The translations under genes were made by a program, and so were the position numbers. A DNA stretch of 64,000 nt, from NCBI RefSeq assembly GCF_018614975.1, contig NZ_JAGGNR010000057.1, forward strand, positions 1 to 64,000. Reading direction: 5' to 3'. Below, in pieces: positions 9,218 through 18,355 of this stretch (the first letter of the stretch is position 1; each line of letters begins with the position of its first letter). The stretch comes from Paenibacillus polymyxa (GTDB lineage Bacteria; Bacillota; Bacilli; Paenibacillales; Paenibacillaceae). The notes beneath the pieces were generated by a model, which did not search any database, was not told the DNA's origin, and saw only the letters and a program-made list of their open reading frames with translations.

Positions 9218-10117
9218 TTACTTTTTTGCCATTTTTGGATCAAGGGTGTCGCGCAGGCCATCGCCCATGAGGTTGAAGCCGAGCACGGTCAACATAATGG
9301 AAACGCCGGGGAAGATCAGTGTCCACGGTGCTTTTTGTATAAATTGACGGGAGTCTGACAGCATTTTACCCCACTCCGGGTCGGGTGGTTGCGCGCCCAT
9401 GCCTAGAAATCCGAGCGCAGCAGCCTCGATGATTGCCGTTCCAATTCCGAGTGTACCTTGCACGATCAGTGGAGTAAGGCTGTTGGGCAAGATGTGACGA
9501 AACAAGATTCGCCCATTGCCCGCTCCGAGTGTCCGTGCCGACGTAATGAATTCCTCCTGTCTCAAGCTGAGTACCCGTGAGCGCACCAATCTTCCGTAGG
9601 TCGGGATATTTACGATGGCGATGGCGAGCAGTGCATTTTGCAAAGACGGGCCCAATATCGCCACAATGGCGATAGCCAGCAAAATCCCGGGAAATGCGAG
9701 CAAGATATCAAATAAACGCGATATAAGCATGTCCGCCCATTTTCCATAAAATCCGGCAATCAGACCCAACAATGTACCCGCGATAATGGAACCAATGACG
9801 GAGAAGAAGCCCACCCACAAGGAAATACGCGCCCCATGCAGCACTCTGGAAAACACGTCACGCCCCAGATCATCGGTACCAAACCAATGCTCTGCCGAAG
9901 GGGCCTGAAGCCGATCTGCTAACACTTGTTCCTTGTAGTCATAAGGAGCAATGTATGGAGCGAGGAAGGCCAAGAGAATGAAAAATACGATTATGATCAA
10001 GCCCGCAAGCGCAAGCCGATTCCTCCGAAACGTTCTCCACGCTTCCCGCCATGGACCGGATGTGCTCGCCGACGCGGCATTAATGGATGGTCCGGTATTG
10101 GTCGATAATTTGGCCAT
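9218..10117 (-). CDS. Peptide/nickel-type ABC transporter permease (DppC/OppC family)
   Basis: A 299-residue inner-membrane permease. After a short cytoplasmic tail (residues 1-38) the first transmembrane helix is at about 39-61; the OppC signature PYDYKEQ ... HWFGTDDLGRDVFSRVLHGAR follows, and the permease core holds five further helices. The EAA-type loop (EAAALGFLGMGAQPPDPEWG) contacts the ATPase. A GGGAG site precedes the ATG. It is the last gene of a binding protein-DppB-DppC operon. The ATPase subunits are not encoded in this window, so they must be supplied from elsewhere. Dipeptide, oligopeptide and nickel importers cannot be separated by eye. Confidence 0.92.
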   Translation of the reverse strand: MAKLSTNTGPSINAASASTSGPWREAWRTFRRNRLALAGLIIIVFFILLAFLAPYIAPYDYKEQVLADRLQAPSAEHWFGTDDLGRDVFSRVLHGARISLWVGFFSVIGSIIAGTLLGLIAGFYGKWADMLISRLFDILLAFPGILLAIAIVAILGPSLQNALLAIAIVNIPTYGRLVRSRVLSLRQEEFITSARTLGAGNGRILFRHILPNSLTPLIVQGTLGIGTAIIEAAALGFLGMGAQPPDPEWGKMLSDSRQFIQKAPWTLIFPGVSIMLTVLGFNLMGDGLRDTLDPKMAKK

Positions 10118-10158
10118 ACGGCGTCTCCCTTCTTGGATATGAATGAATGATGAATTCC

Positions 10159-11163
10159 CTACTTATAACTAATACGAGGATCGAACACGGCGTAGAGCAG
10201 ATCCACAATAAGGTTGATCACCACGAAAAAGAATGCCACGATCAGAATGCCACTCTGGATCACCGGATAATCCCGCGAACTAATCGCTTCATATATATAA
10301 CGTCCCACGCCAGGCCAAGCAAAGATCGTTTCGGTCAACACCGCACCCCCGAGCAACGACCCGGTCTGGATGCCGATAACCGTAAGCACGGGTATAAACG
10401 CATTTTTAAGTGCATGCCCATATACGACAAAAAACGGACCCAGTCCCTTCGCCTTCGCTGTACGAATGTAATCAGAACTCATCACTTCCAGCATGCTGGA
10501 ACGGGTCATCCGGGCAATAACGGCCATCGGGATCGTACCAAGCGCAATACTCGGGAGCAACAAATGTTTGGTTACGGTCCACAACTGATTCCATTGCCCA
10601 GCGATCATCGTATCCAGCACGTACAAGCCCGTAATGGCTTCCACCGGATCACGCGCATTCATGCGTCCAATGGATGGCAACCACTGCAACTTGTTCGCAA
10701 ACAACCATTGTTCCATGAGACCGAGCCAGAAGATCGGCATGGATACACCCACCAAAGCAATGACCATACAGCAATAATCAAACCAGGAGTTGTGCTTCCA
10801 TGCACTGACAATCCCGGCATTCACCCCAATAATGACAGCAAACAACATGCTTGCCATCGTTAATTCAAGGGTTGCTGTCAGATAAGGCACAATTTCCTGG
10901 GCAATAGGCACTTTGGTGCGGATGGACGTTCCCAGATCTCCTTTGAGCAAATCGCCCAAGTAGGCGAAATACTGCTGGAACCAGGGTTTATCCAGACCGA
11001 GCTGGTCACGAAGGGCCTGCTTGGATTGTTCGGTTGCCTTTTGCCCAAGTATGGTCTCGGCCGGGTCACCCGGAATCGCGTGGATGATGGAAAAGACAAT
11101 CAGAGTCATGCCCAGCAGCACGGGCAGCAACACAAGCACACGTTTGACAATATAGCTGTTCAA
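10159..11163 (-). CDS. Peptide/nickel-type ABC transporter permease (DppB/OppB family)
   Basis: A 334-residue permease with the family N terminus (a helix at about 9-30, then HAIPGDPAETILGQ), a periplasmic-side loop, and the core from about residue 95 with five helices. The conserved MARITRSSMLEVMSSDYIRTAK-like EAA region appears as ARMTRSSMLEV followed by DYIRTAKAKGL. It begins with TTG at 11163 behind AGGTGA, and its stop lies 41 bases before the DppC-like start, so the two are translated from one message. A long hairpin separates it from the upstream binding-protein gene and may lower its expression relative to that gene. Confidence 0.92.
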   Translation of the reverse strand: MNSYIVKRVLVLLPVLLGMTLIVFSIIHAIPGDPAETILGQKATEQSKQALRDQLGLDKPWFQQYFAYLGDLLKGDLGTSIRTKVPIAQEIVPYLTATLELTMASMLFAVIIGVNAGIVSAWKHNSWFDYCCMVIALVGVSMPIFWLGLMEQWLFANKLQWLPSIGRMNARDPVEAITGLYVLDTMIAGQWNQLWTVTKHLLLPSIALGTIPMAVIARMTRSSMLEVMSSDYIRTAKAKGLGPFFVVYGHALKNAFIPVLTVIGIQTGSLLGGAVLTETIFAWPGVGRYIYEAISSRDYPVIQSGILIVAFFFVVINLIVDLLYAVFDPRISYK

Positions 11164-11194
11164 TCCTGTTCACCTGCCTTCGACATATCGTGCA

Positions 11195-11285
11195 AAAATA
11201 AAAAGCGCTGGCAGACACGTAATGCTTTGGATAGTTACGTCCGGATGTGGGTTCTGCCAAGCATTGCATCTCACCAGCGCTTTGA
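11195..11285 (-). terminator. Intercistronic hairpin / partial terminator between binding protein and permease genes
   Basis: AAAGCGCTGG (minus strand, from 11283) pairs with CCAGCGCTTT (to 11202), with an inner AATGCTT/AAGCATT stem in the loop, and is followed by TTATTTTTG. It sits between the solute-binding protein gene and the permease genes on the same strand, where partial termination would give more binding protein than permease. Confidence 0.6.
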
Positions 11286-11372
11286 TAAAAAGAATTAAAA
11301 CGTAATCACTCCGAACTGTAGTGCCATCTTCAGATCGCAGTTATCCTGAAATGGATAAGTTCAGCTTACAGC

Positions 11373-13031
11373 TTACTCAAAATAAGCACCGGCATAGGAT
11401 TCGGTGCCCAGTGGAGAAGGGACGAAACCTTTCAGGTTGGCTTTACCTGCCAGAATTGGCGTCGTGTGTACCAGAGGAATCCATGGTGCGTCTTCCTTGA
11501 TCATCTCCTGCGCTTGTTTGTACAGTTCAGCACGCTTGTCCTGATCGGTTTCTTTCTGTGCACCCGTCAGCAATGTGTGTAATTCTTCGTTTACATAATA
11601 ACTGCGGTTGTTGCTTGGAATGGCATCTTTATCCAGCAGTGTATACAGGAAGTTATCCGGGTCACCATTGTCACCTGTCCAGCCGAGCATGTAAATGTCG
11701 TCCTTCTCCCCGGCCTTTGTATCTTCGAGATACGTTGCCCACTCCGGTGATTCGATGGTGACGGTCACTCCGATTTTCTCAAAATCGGCCTGGATCGCTT
11801 CCGCAACCTTCTTGCCATCAGGCATATACGGACGGGATACCGGCATCGCATAGAAGGTTATCGGATCAGGCAACCCGTCAGGGAAGCCAGCTTCGGCCAG
11901 CAAAGCTTTTGCCTTTTCCAGATCATACGGGTAATCCTCAATGGTATCGTTGTACCCCCACAGCGTTGGCGGCATCGGGTTAACAGCAGGCTCGGCTTGT
12001 CCAGCAAAGAACGCATCAATAAGGGCCTGCTTGTTCACCGCATGATTGAGAGCTTGTCTGACTTTGACATTATCAAATGGTTTCTTCTTGAAGTTAAAGC
12101 CGATATACGCCACGTTGAACGGTGGACGCTCGATCTTCTGCAACTCGCTGTTGCCTTCAAGGATGGACAGATCGTCCGGGTTCAGGTCTTCCATGACATC
12201 AATCTCGCCGTTTTGCAGTGCATTGAAGCGAGCGGTATTATCCGGAATGGAACGCACGATTACTTTGTTCAGCTTCGGTAGTCCTTCTTTCCAATAATCC
12301 GCGTTTTTCTCCAGGGTGATGGAGTCGTTACGCTTCCACTCTTTGAATACAAATGGGCCCGTGCCCACAGGCTCGCTCTTGAAGTTTTCTTTTTTCTCCT
12401 GAATCGCGGTTGGGCTGGCAATGCCAAATGGCGTCATCGCAATATTTTGCAGGAAAGGTGCTTGTGGCTGGTTCAGTGTGAACTCCACCGTAGTCTCGTC
12501 CGTCGCCTTCACTTCCTTGATCACACGTCCGTCCTCTGGACCAAACATGGAATCGTAATAATCGAACGAATCTCCCTCGAATTTATATTCACTCGCTGGA
12601 TCACCCCAGCGGTTGAAGTTAAACACAACAGCTTCCGCGTTGAAGTCAGTCCCATCATGGAATTTCACACCGGACTTCAGCTTGAATATATACTTGAGTC
12701 CATCCGCCGAAATTTCCCAGCTCTCTGCTAGTCCAGGAACGACCTCTGTTCCACCTTCCTTGTAGTCCAGCAACGAATCAAACACCTGATGTCCAATCTT
12801 CAGCGACTCCCCATCGGTTACAATCGCCGGGTCGAGTGCTACGGAATCCCCACCACGCCCCATAATCATCGTATCCTGTGCTACCGTTTCGGTTGGAGGA
12901 TCGTTTCCTTCCGCCGGAGCAGGGGAGTTACCCGTACCCTCGTTACTTGCGCTGGAGCAGCCCGATAGAATCAGCACTGTACTCATCGCCATTACCATGA
13001 CACCAGATAACCATTTTTTTCTCATTCGCAT
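11373..13031 (-). CDS. ABC transporter peptide-binding lipoprotein (SBP family 5, DppA/OppA type)
   Basis: About 552 residues. A lipoprotein signal peptide with lipobox LILSGC ends at about residue 24, followed by a serine/proline-rich spacer and the SBP_bac_5 fold: ALDPAIVTDGES, GLAESWEISADGLKYIFKL, KFHDGTDFNAEAVVFNFNR and VRQALNHAVNKQALI are typical. It would capture peptides (or a related ligand) outside the membrane and hand them to the downstream permeases. The start is placed at 13031 (MRMRKKW), preceded by GGAAGG at about 11 bases; the frame is open 30 codons further upstream, but that stretch lacks signal-peptide character. Ligand not determinable. Confidence 0.9.
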   Translation of the reverse strand: MRMRKKWLSGVMVMAMSTVLILSGCSSASNEGTGNSPAPAEGNDPPTETVAQDTMIMGRGGDSVALDPAIVTDGESLKIGHQVFDSLLDYKEGGTEVVPGLAESWEISADGLKYIFKLKSGVKFHDGTDFNAEAVVFNFNRWGDPASEYKFEGDSFDYYDSMFGPEDGRVIKEVKATDETTVEFTLNQPQAPFLQNIAMTPFGIASPTAIQEKKENFKSEPVGTGPFVFKEWKRNDSITLEKNADYWKEGLPKLNKVIVRSIPDNTARFNALQNGEIDVMEDLNPDDLSILEGNSELQKIERPPFNVAYIGFNFKKKPFDNVKVRQALNHAVNKQALIDAFFAGQAEPAVNPMPPTLWGYNDTIEDYPYDLEKAKALLAEAGFPDGLPDPITFYAMPVSRPYMPDGKKVAEAIQADFEKIGVTVTIESPEWATYLEDTKAGEKDDIYMLGWTGDNGDPDNFLYTLLDKDAIPSNNRSYYVNEELHTLLTGAQKETDQDKRAELYKQAQEMIKEDAPWIPLVHTTPILAGKANLKGFVPSPLGTESYAGAYFE

Positions 13032-13868
13032 ACGTACAACATCCTTCCCTGTCTCATAATGTGTGTGATGCTGGCATGAAAGATCTCCAATGTTGGCAAT
13101 CGGTTTGGTGCTATGTATCATATAAAAGGCTTAAGATGCCTGCGATACCTGAATTAAAGTTCTGAGAAAAGTACGGCATGTATATGAAATGTAAAAACAG
13201 CATGGGACGCAGGTAAATATCAGATCGTGCACAGGATTGAATACGTCGATTGATTACTTTTATAGGACAAGAACAGGTTAAAAAAGGTTCAACAAAGCAT
13301 CATCTGAGATGAATCTATGAAATTGAATGAGATCGCTGCTTATGATGGTTGCGTTTTATTTGAACTTAGGTCAATAAGCAACAGCAAACGGTTACAGACC
13401 GGTAAGAGCATGTTCAAGTCAGTAGATTAAAAATACAGATGGGCATATGGATACTACGCTGCTGGCTACGCAATAAAGTCTGTTCCTTGAGCGTGTCGTC
13501 TTGAGCATAGAGTGTGGAGTGTGGAGCCAGACTAGGCATCGTTTGTTTGCATTACGGATGAAAGAAACTCAACATAGGCTAGGTTGTCTAGATGTGTGAG
13601 TTGTTTATTAGGGTGGTTTTCTCTTGCAGATTTGATGTGTAAAATATATGAACGAGTCATCTTGAGATGTTGGATTGTATAACAGGGAGACATTACAATA
13701 ACTTCGTATGTTATGGTTTTGTCATGATGAGGAGGATTGTGTAAATAAACTGTGGTGAAAAACAATTTCGTGTAACTTACTTTACATCACATTAATCAAT
13801 TAGACAAGAGATTTACAGACATAAGTCTTCAACTTTATTATATGCGTTAATATTACTTACACAAAACA
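13032..13868. other. Gene-free stretch before the binding-protein operon
   Basis: About 840 bases with no open frame that has a good ribosome binding site or family resemblance. A 77-codon minus-strand frame at 13532-13765 has AT-rich, low-complexity composition and is not called. The importer promoter is presumably here, but no convincing -35/-10 pair with correct spacing was identified. Confidence 0.4.
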
Positions 13869-13912
13869 CAAAAAAGGAACACAGTTCGACAAAAAGCGTC
13901 TCGTGTTCCTTC
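13869..13912 (-). terminator. Intrinsic terminator at the end of the tail/lysis operon
   Basis: On the minus strand AAGGAACAC pairs with GTGTTCCTT around a ~20-base loop and is followed by TTTTGTGTTTTG, about 55 bases after the endolysin stop. It closes the whole tail cluster transcript. Confidence 0.85.
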
Positions 13913-13966
13913 TCCACTCCATCCACATTCAGATAAAATCCACATTTTAATTTGCTAAGAATCAGC

Positions 13967-14914
13967 TCACTTTTTAAACAAACCTCTGCGATGCATCACG
14001 GTAATAAAACGGTAAAAATCATAACTCGCCCCATGATCAATGCTGAACAATGGATTGTTGGTGTCATATGCCAGTGCTGCATCCACAGCTGCCTTCGCCC
14101 ATACTGGAACTTCCATTTGCTGACGCGCCTGCAGTTTATCGACCTGGGATTTGAGCGCATCAAACGCTGCTTTCTCTTCGGCTGTCATCGGTTCGCCCCC
14201 TTTCGGTGGTTCAGTTGGTGGATTCGGATGACTTGGATTCGTTGGATTGGATGGCTCCGGTGGTTTCGGAGTTGCTGCTGCGTATCTTGCTCTAAGCTGT
14301 GCCGCTGTTCCCTCGAATTCATTCATATCCACGTTGCCACTAATGCCATTCACCTTGCCTGAATCCGTATACTGCCAGAACGTCCAACGCTTCCATGCCG
14401 ACTGGTCATCCGGTACACGGGTGTTGCTGTAACGTGCGATCCACAGATCGTATGAGCTGAGTGATGTGTCAAAATTCCCGGCAAATGAATTGCCCGTGTA
14501 TATGATCGGTTTTACACCTGTGAGACGTTGTAATTCGGTCAAAAAAGCTTTGGCAACTGTATTCATCTGCGCTTTGCTCAGGTTGCCGGGGTTGTTCTCG
14601 TAGTCCATGACGGGTGGCAGTTGTAACGCCTTGGCTCCTCCAACTTTGTTAAGCGTATTGGCGTAATGTGCCGCTTCTGCTTTGGCACCATCGGTAGATG
14701 TCGCGCGGAAGAAGTGATATGTTCCGACCAGCATGCCCGCAGCAAGTGCACCTGTTACATTTTTCTGATAATTTGGATCGGTATATGTCTGTCCCTCAGT
14801 CGCCTTGATGAATACAAATGTCATGCCAGTTGCCTTCACTTTGGCCCAGTCAATATTGCCCTGGTATCGAGAGACGTCAATGCCCTGTGTGTTGCCCGAA
14901 CTTCTTGTTTGCAT
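13967..14914 (-). CDS. Endolysin: GH25 lysozyme (N-acetylmuramidase) with C-terminal wall-binding module
   Basis: About 315 residues. Residues 1-205 form a GH25 muramidase: GIDVSRYQGNIDWAKVKATG near the start, VFIKATEGQTYTDPNY, and the catalytic acid/base region PVMDYENNPG. A proline-rich linker (PKPPEPSNPTNPSHPNPP) leads to a ~70-residue C-terminal module with an initial coiled coil and VPVWAKAAVDAAL ... YDFYRFITVMHRRGLF, similar in style to modules on other Bacillales phage lysins. No signal peptide, so it would reach the wall through the adjacent holin. The start at 14914 (MQTRSSG) follows AAAGGGTG. Last gene of the tail operon. Confidence 0.9.
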   Translation of the reverse strand: MQTRSSGNTQGIDVSRYQGNIDWAKVKATGMTFVFIKATEGQTYTDPNYQKNVTGALAAGMLVGTYHFFRATSTDGAKAEAAHYANTLNKVGGAKALQLPPVMDYENNPGNLSKAQMNTVAKAFLTELQRLTGVKPIIYTGNSFAGNFDTSLSSYDLWIARYSNTRVPDDQSAWKRWTFWQYTDSGKVNGISGNVDMNEFEGTAAQLRARYAAATPKPPEPSNPTNPSHPNPPTEPPKGGEPMTAEEKAAFDALKSQVDKLQARQQMEVPVWAKAAVDAALAYDTNNPLFSIDHGASYDFYRFITVMHRRGLFKK

Positions 14915-15149
14915 GTTTCTCACACCCTTTATGCGGCAAATTGCCGTTTGTATCAGCATTTTACATCATTCGATTCAAGCGTTCCCGGGTACAAGTATAG
15001 ACAGACTAAAGCATTCTGATTTATACATTGCTGATTGGATGTCACTCTCTGGATTGATGCAAAATGCTCCTATAGTTAATGCGGTTGGATCAGGGGTTGC
15101 TTGTGTGCGTGTCCCTGATGTGTTGGAAATGAACTGAGCCTCGTTCACA

Positions 15150-15292
15150 CGGACACTCCGATGACAGAATAACCACCCAATCGCTGTTATCCCCGGATTT
15201 TTTTGATTCTCTTTATAAAGGGGAAAATCCGGGGGATAAAGGCGACCGCTTCGCTTTTTCAGGTTTTTTCTGTCCTCTCCGTTATTGTGTGA
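15150..15292 (+). repeat. Palindromic MITE-like repeat, copy B
   Basis: Core inverted repeat TTATCCCCGGATTTT ... AAAATCCGGGGGATAA, left motif ACTCCGATGACAGAATAA and right motif TTCTGTCCTCTCCGTTATTGTG. It fills much of the 500-base space between the holin and endolysin genes. Open frames across this space derive from the repeat and are not genes. Confidence 0.85.
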
Positions 15293-15418
15293 AAATGTTA
15301 CGTTCAATCTGTATAGCCGCCTAATATAGCTTTGCTTATTTAGATTAGTTCTGTTTAATCTGACATTCGTACTAATCAACAAACGTTTAATATAACTATA
15401 CACTCGCAATATTAATCG

Positions 15419-15919
15419 CTACTTAACGTTATCTTTGGTTGTCGGTGATTCTGTGTCGTCCGGATCTGCCTGTGAAAAAGAGTCGTTGGTACTCGGGGAG
15501 AAGTTACCGGGGAGTTCCCCGGTTCCCCCTTTGCCCTTGAGCACTTCAATGGCCTGCCGAATCACTGGCGGAATGGGAGCGCCCAACTTGCCCCCGTTTT
15601 CAATAATGGACAATAGCTCATTTGCGATATAAAAAAAGGCGACCGCATCCCTGAACAAATGTCCGTCTCCCAGAACACCGTCCACCAGATGAGCCACCGA
15701 TACCATTGCAAATATAAATACCTTTCGTGCGATGCCGAACATGCCAACATTACTCGCTAACTTGCCACTCATACCCGCCGCCACGATACCAGTTAAATAG
15801 TCGAGGATGACGAACACGAGTAGTACGCCGAGTACACCTGACCAACCTCCGAAGAAGTAGGTTACTGAACTACTCATGAGTGCAATTCCCCATTTCCATA
15901 AGGTGTCCCATCGTTCCAT
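15419..15919 (-). CDS. Phage holin (phi29 / toxin-secretion holin family)
   Basis: A 166-residue small membrane protein. Three or four hydrophobic segments are visible at about 9-27, 29-50, 63-82 and 90-108; the segment with VILDYLTGIVAAG and SNVGMFGIARKVFIF is the signature of the Holin_4_1 family. The C-terminal ~55 residues are hydrophilic (PSTNDSFSQADPDDTES). It would open pores in the membrane to release the GH25 endolysin encoded next. The start at 15919 (MERWDT) has an excellent GGAGGTG site; the in-frame codons upstream are not used. Confidence 0.92.
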   Translation of the reverse strand: MERWDTLWKWGIALMSSSVTYFFGGWSGVLGVLLVFVILDYLTGIVAAGMSGKLASNVGMFGIARKVFIFAMVSVAHLVDGVLGDGHLFRDAVAFFYIANELLSIIENGGKLGAPIPPVIRQAIEVLKGKGGTGELPGNFSPSTNDSFSQADPDDTESPTTKDNVK

Positions 15920-15995
15920 GGTTTCACCTCCTTTGGTTTTTAAATACCTGCTGCTCCAGAGGGCATAATAAAAGCGCACCACTTGGGTACGCTCG

Positions 15996-16154
15996 TTAAA
16001 TTCCTTCAGTTTTTTCTAAAATGTAATCCTCAATAGCCTGGCGATAATCAGTATTGGTAATGTCATCAAGCAAGTACACTTGACTTGTCTTTGGGTTGAG
16101 TCCTTTATTCAATATTCTTGCTGCTGCAATACGTACCACGACTTCGTTCACCAT
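15996..16154 (-). CDS. Small XkdX-like tail-cassette protein
   Basis: A 52-residue protein starting MVNEVVVRIAAARI and ending in YILEKTEGI. The start overlaps the stop of the preceding gene by one base (TGATG) and GGAGGG lies 8 bases upstream, so translation is coupled. Tiny proteins at this exact place, between tail fibre genes and the holin, are common in PBSX-like cassettes (XkdX position). Sequence similarity to XkdX itself is not obvious; the assignment rests on position and size. Function unknown. Confidence 0.7.
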   Translation of the reverse strand: MVNEVVVRIAAARILNKGLNPKTSQVYLLDDITNTDYRQAIEDYILEKTEGI

Positions 16155-16447
16155 CACAAAATCCCTCCTGTATTTTCATTGGCTAATAATAAAATTTGGT
16201 CTTCCAATTCCTTTATTTTTTGCTGTTCTGGTGTTTCGACAATGGGAAGCTCCTCTAAAACTGGTTGTTTCGTAGCAGGATCGATACTGACAATTCGATG
16301 AGTGTGATAATCGATTGCCCCATACTCCAAATCGATGTAATGTAGTTCAGTGATTTCCTTCCTCGGAAGTACATCACCTTGTATTTCACCAGCTCGATAG
16401 ATGATCTCACCGTCTTGATCGTATATAATTCTAATCCCAATATTCAT
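16154..16447 (-). CDS. Tail fibre-associated protein, XkdW-like position
   Basis: A 97-residue protein starting MNIGIRIIYDQDGEI and ending in a short coiled coil (EQQKIKELEDQILLLA). Its start overlaps the end of the upstream gene, and its stop overlaps the next start, so it is part of the tail operon. Proteins of this type (a short beta-rich N-terminal half with a C-terminal EQQ/KIKELE helix) often follow fibre genes and may help fibre assembly; this is inference from position. The start six codons upstream (16465) is less likely because the ATG at 16447 is better placed. Confidence 0.65.
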   Translation of the reverse strand: MNIGIRIIYDQDGEIIYRAGEIQGDVLPRKEITELHYIDLEYGAIDYHTHRIVSIDPATKQPVLEELPIVETPEQQKIKELEDQILLLANENTGGIL

Positions 16448-16866
16448 TATTCGTATGCCCTCCAATAAAATGGACTTGATGTCAATTCAAAATATGGCAA
16501 CGGTACCTGAAATCCACCGTTTGTGATATAAGTTCTGCCAGCGCTTTTGTCCTCTACTCGGAAATCAACCCACATTGTTCCTGTGCTTGTCCATCTATAC
16601 CCGTTGTACACAGGATAGCCGTTATCTATTCTTTTGGAATTATAACCCAATATAAAATCCTCATCATCATGAAAAGTGATAATGATTTGCGATGGTAAAA
16701 AATTCAGATTGGTAACACTTATATATCCGCAGGTAAATGCAGTTCCATCTGAATAAAGAAACCTTTTATCACCTAAGTTATATCCAAACCCTGAAGCAAA
16801 CTTCCTCCCCTTATCTGGCCCATCCAACCCGTAGTTATCCAATAAGAAATTATCGATTTTAGGCAT
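16447..16866 (-). CDS. Hypothetical tail fibre-region protein
   Basis: A 139-residue protein, rich in aromatic residues, glycine and asparagine (KFASGFGYNLGDKRFLYSD, YPVYNGYRWTSTGTMWVDF), with a predicted all-beta character. The start overlaps the upstream gene by 8 bases. No family recognised. Its place between the pyocin-knob fibre and the lysis genes, and its surface-protein composition, suggest a receptor-contacting or decoration role; this is only inference. The AT content is visibly higher than in the baseplate genes upstream, which fits a swapped-in module. Confidence 0.6.
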   Translation of the reverse strand: MPKIDNFLLDNYGLDGPDKGRKFASGFGYNLGDKRFLYSDGTAFTCGYISVTNLNFLPSQIIITFHDDEDFILGYNSKRIDNGYPVYNGYRWTSTGTMWVDFRVEDKSAGRTYITNGGFQVPLPYFELTSSPFYWRAYE

Positions 16867-17509
16867 TGGTCGCCTCCTGCATGACTACATGGACCTGAGC
16901 ATTCCCGACGGTTGAAGTCCAGCCTTCGATATATTCGCTTGGCGAAATAAACATATCAGCGAACGGAATCAAAACTGTATCATATCCAGCTATAGTGTAC
17001 TTGTTTATCAAATTACAGTTATCACCACTCCAACCGAAACGAATAGTTACTGTTTGTGGTCCGCTGCTTACGTTACAAATAACGATAGACTTGACCAATC
17101 TATTAACACCGTTTCCGGCGGCTGGAACAATGGTCGTCGTTCCCGTTCCTAACCCCACACGGTACTGCGCAAGCCCTAATGAACTGGGGATTCCATCTTT
17201 TTCAACACCTGTTATTCTAGCGTTAACAATTGAATTTGCGCACCACATGTGAAGGGTTTCCCCTGGACTGATAACAATATCACTGATCGGGATAACCAAG
17301 GTTTGATTTGCTTTAATAGACTTGTTGTTCAATAAAAAATACAAAGGCCCAGTGTTAAGCCTCATATTTACTGTCGTGTCTACTCCGCTAACATTACAAA
17401 TAATAATGGATTTTATAATGCATGTCTTACCCGTTTTTCCAGTGTAAATAGTTGTCCCAGATGTTGTGGATAGTGCGTCCCCGTATATTTTAATAGGCGT
17501 TTCTGCCAT
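16859..17509 (-). CDS. Tail fibre-region protein with two tandem beta domains
   Basis: A 216-residue protein made of two related halves. The first half reads IIKSIIICNVSGVDTTVNMR ... LVIPISDIVISPGETLHMW; the second repeats the pattern as LVKSIVICNVSSGPQTVTIR ... VLIPFADMFISPSEYIEGW. The linker holds AQYRVGLGTGTTTIVPAAGN. Each half would be a small beta sandwich. It follows the pyocin-knob fibre gene with no spacing (adjacent stop and start), so it is likely part of the same adhesion device. No named family recognised. Confidence 0.7.
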   Translation of the reverse strand: MAETPIKIYGDALSTTSGTTIYTGKTGKTCIIKSIIICNVSGVDTTVNMRLNTGPLYFLLNNKSIKANQTLVIPISDIVISPGETLHMWCANSIVNARITGVEKDGIPSSLGLAQYRVGLGTGTTTIVPAAGNGVNRLVKSIVICNVSSGPQTVTIRFGWSGDNCNLINKYTIAGYDTVLIPFADMFISPSEYIEGWTSTVGNAQVHVVMQEATNA

Positions 17510-18355
17510 CTATAACGCCCCCCATACTCTTCTTTGTGGTGTTTGCAATACCCAAGGTGTCCATGTCGTTGTTGACCATCTTTGCCTTACGTACACTTTC
17601 GCAGTACTTGTGCTTGCAAGAGTGACTCGTTGAATTAAATTGTTTGCACTAATTTTAATTACTTCGACGTAAAAATCAGCTCCGTTTATAGTGGGTAAAT
17701 TCGGAGATTGTGAACCGTCAGCGTAATACATTCCCGGATCAGTCAAAGTATTTAAATCCACTCTACTTAATCTTGAATACCCATTATCTTGCGTTAGCGG
17801 GTACTTTTGCCACGCTTTATCATCCACGTATTGTTGAGCGGTCAGTCTTGCATCGTTAACCGCCTTCTCCGTTGCCGCCAGCGTCTCGGACGTGCCGTCC
17901 GCTGTATTGGAAAGCTGTACTATCCCCGGTTCAGTCAATGATGCAGGTGAGATGTCTGCATTTTGGAGATCCTCCTGCAGCTGTTGAATTTCGTCCCTTG
18001 TAGGTACTTTTATCCATGGCCCCCATCCGACATAGTAGTTCCTTTGAAAAACTTGTAGGTTACTCGGTTCAAAGGTTGTTAGAGTCTGGACAACACCAGC
18101 ATGTTTTTCTATCGTCAAATGAAAGGCTACTCCTACTGGGGAATTAGCTAAAGTTCCTACTGTCGCATTCGTTGGGCAATAATATTCCCCTTCTGTAATA
18201 TAGCTATTAAGATCAGATTCCGCAGGTATAAGTATGGATTCACGTGTTGCAACTCCTGCGTCAATCTTTTCAAAAATCCTGTTAATACTCTCCCGGGTCA
18301 CGGTCTCGTTCCCCAAGGGAAGAGGTAATTTCAGTCGATCCGTTTCTTTTGGCAT
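17510..18355 (-). CDS. Tail fibre protein with pyocin-knob domains
   Basis: A 281-residue fibre protein. Two knob-type domains flank a central fibre repeat: the first around residues 45-115 (LNSYITEGEYYCPTNATVGT ... GWGPWIK) and the second around 205-275 (LNTLTDPGMYYADGSQSPNL ... RQRWSTTTWTPWVLQ). Between them is the phage fibre motif EPGIVQLSNTADGTSETLAA followed by AVNDA. Such knobs occur in pyocin fibres that bind cell-surface sugars. The start at 18355 uses a TAATG overlap with the XkdU stop and a GGAGGTG site. Likely the main specificity determinant of the particle. Confidence 0.82.
   Translation of the reverse strand: MPKETDRLKLPLPLGNETVTRESINRIFEKIDAGVATRESILIPAESDLNSYITEGEYYCPTNATVGTLANSPVGVAFHLTIEKHAGVVQTLTTFEPSNLQVFQRNYYVGWGPWIKVPTRDEIQQLQEDLQNADISPASLTEPGIVQLSNTADGTSETLAATEKAVNDARLTAQQYVDDKAWQKYPLTQDNGYSRLSRVDLNTLTDPGMYYADGSQSPNLPTINGADFYVEVIKISANNLIQRVTLASTSTAKVYVRQRWSTTTWTPWVLQTPQRRVWGAL

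Noticed and set aside
14975..15409. 144-codon minus-strand frame between endolysin and holin
   Set aside because: It runs through repeat copy B and lacks a ribosome binding site; the frame is a by-product of the repeat.
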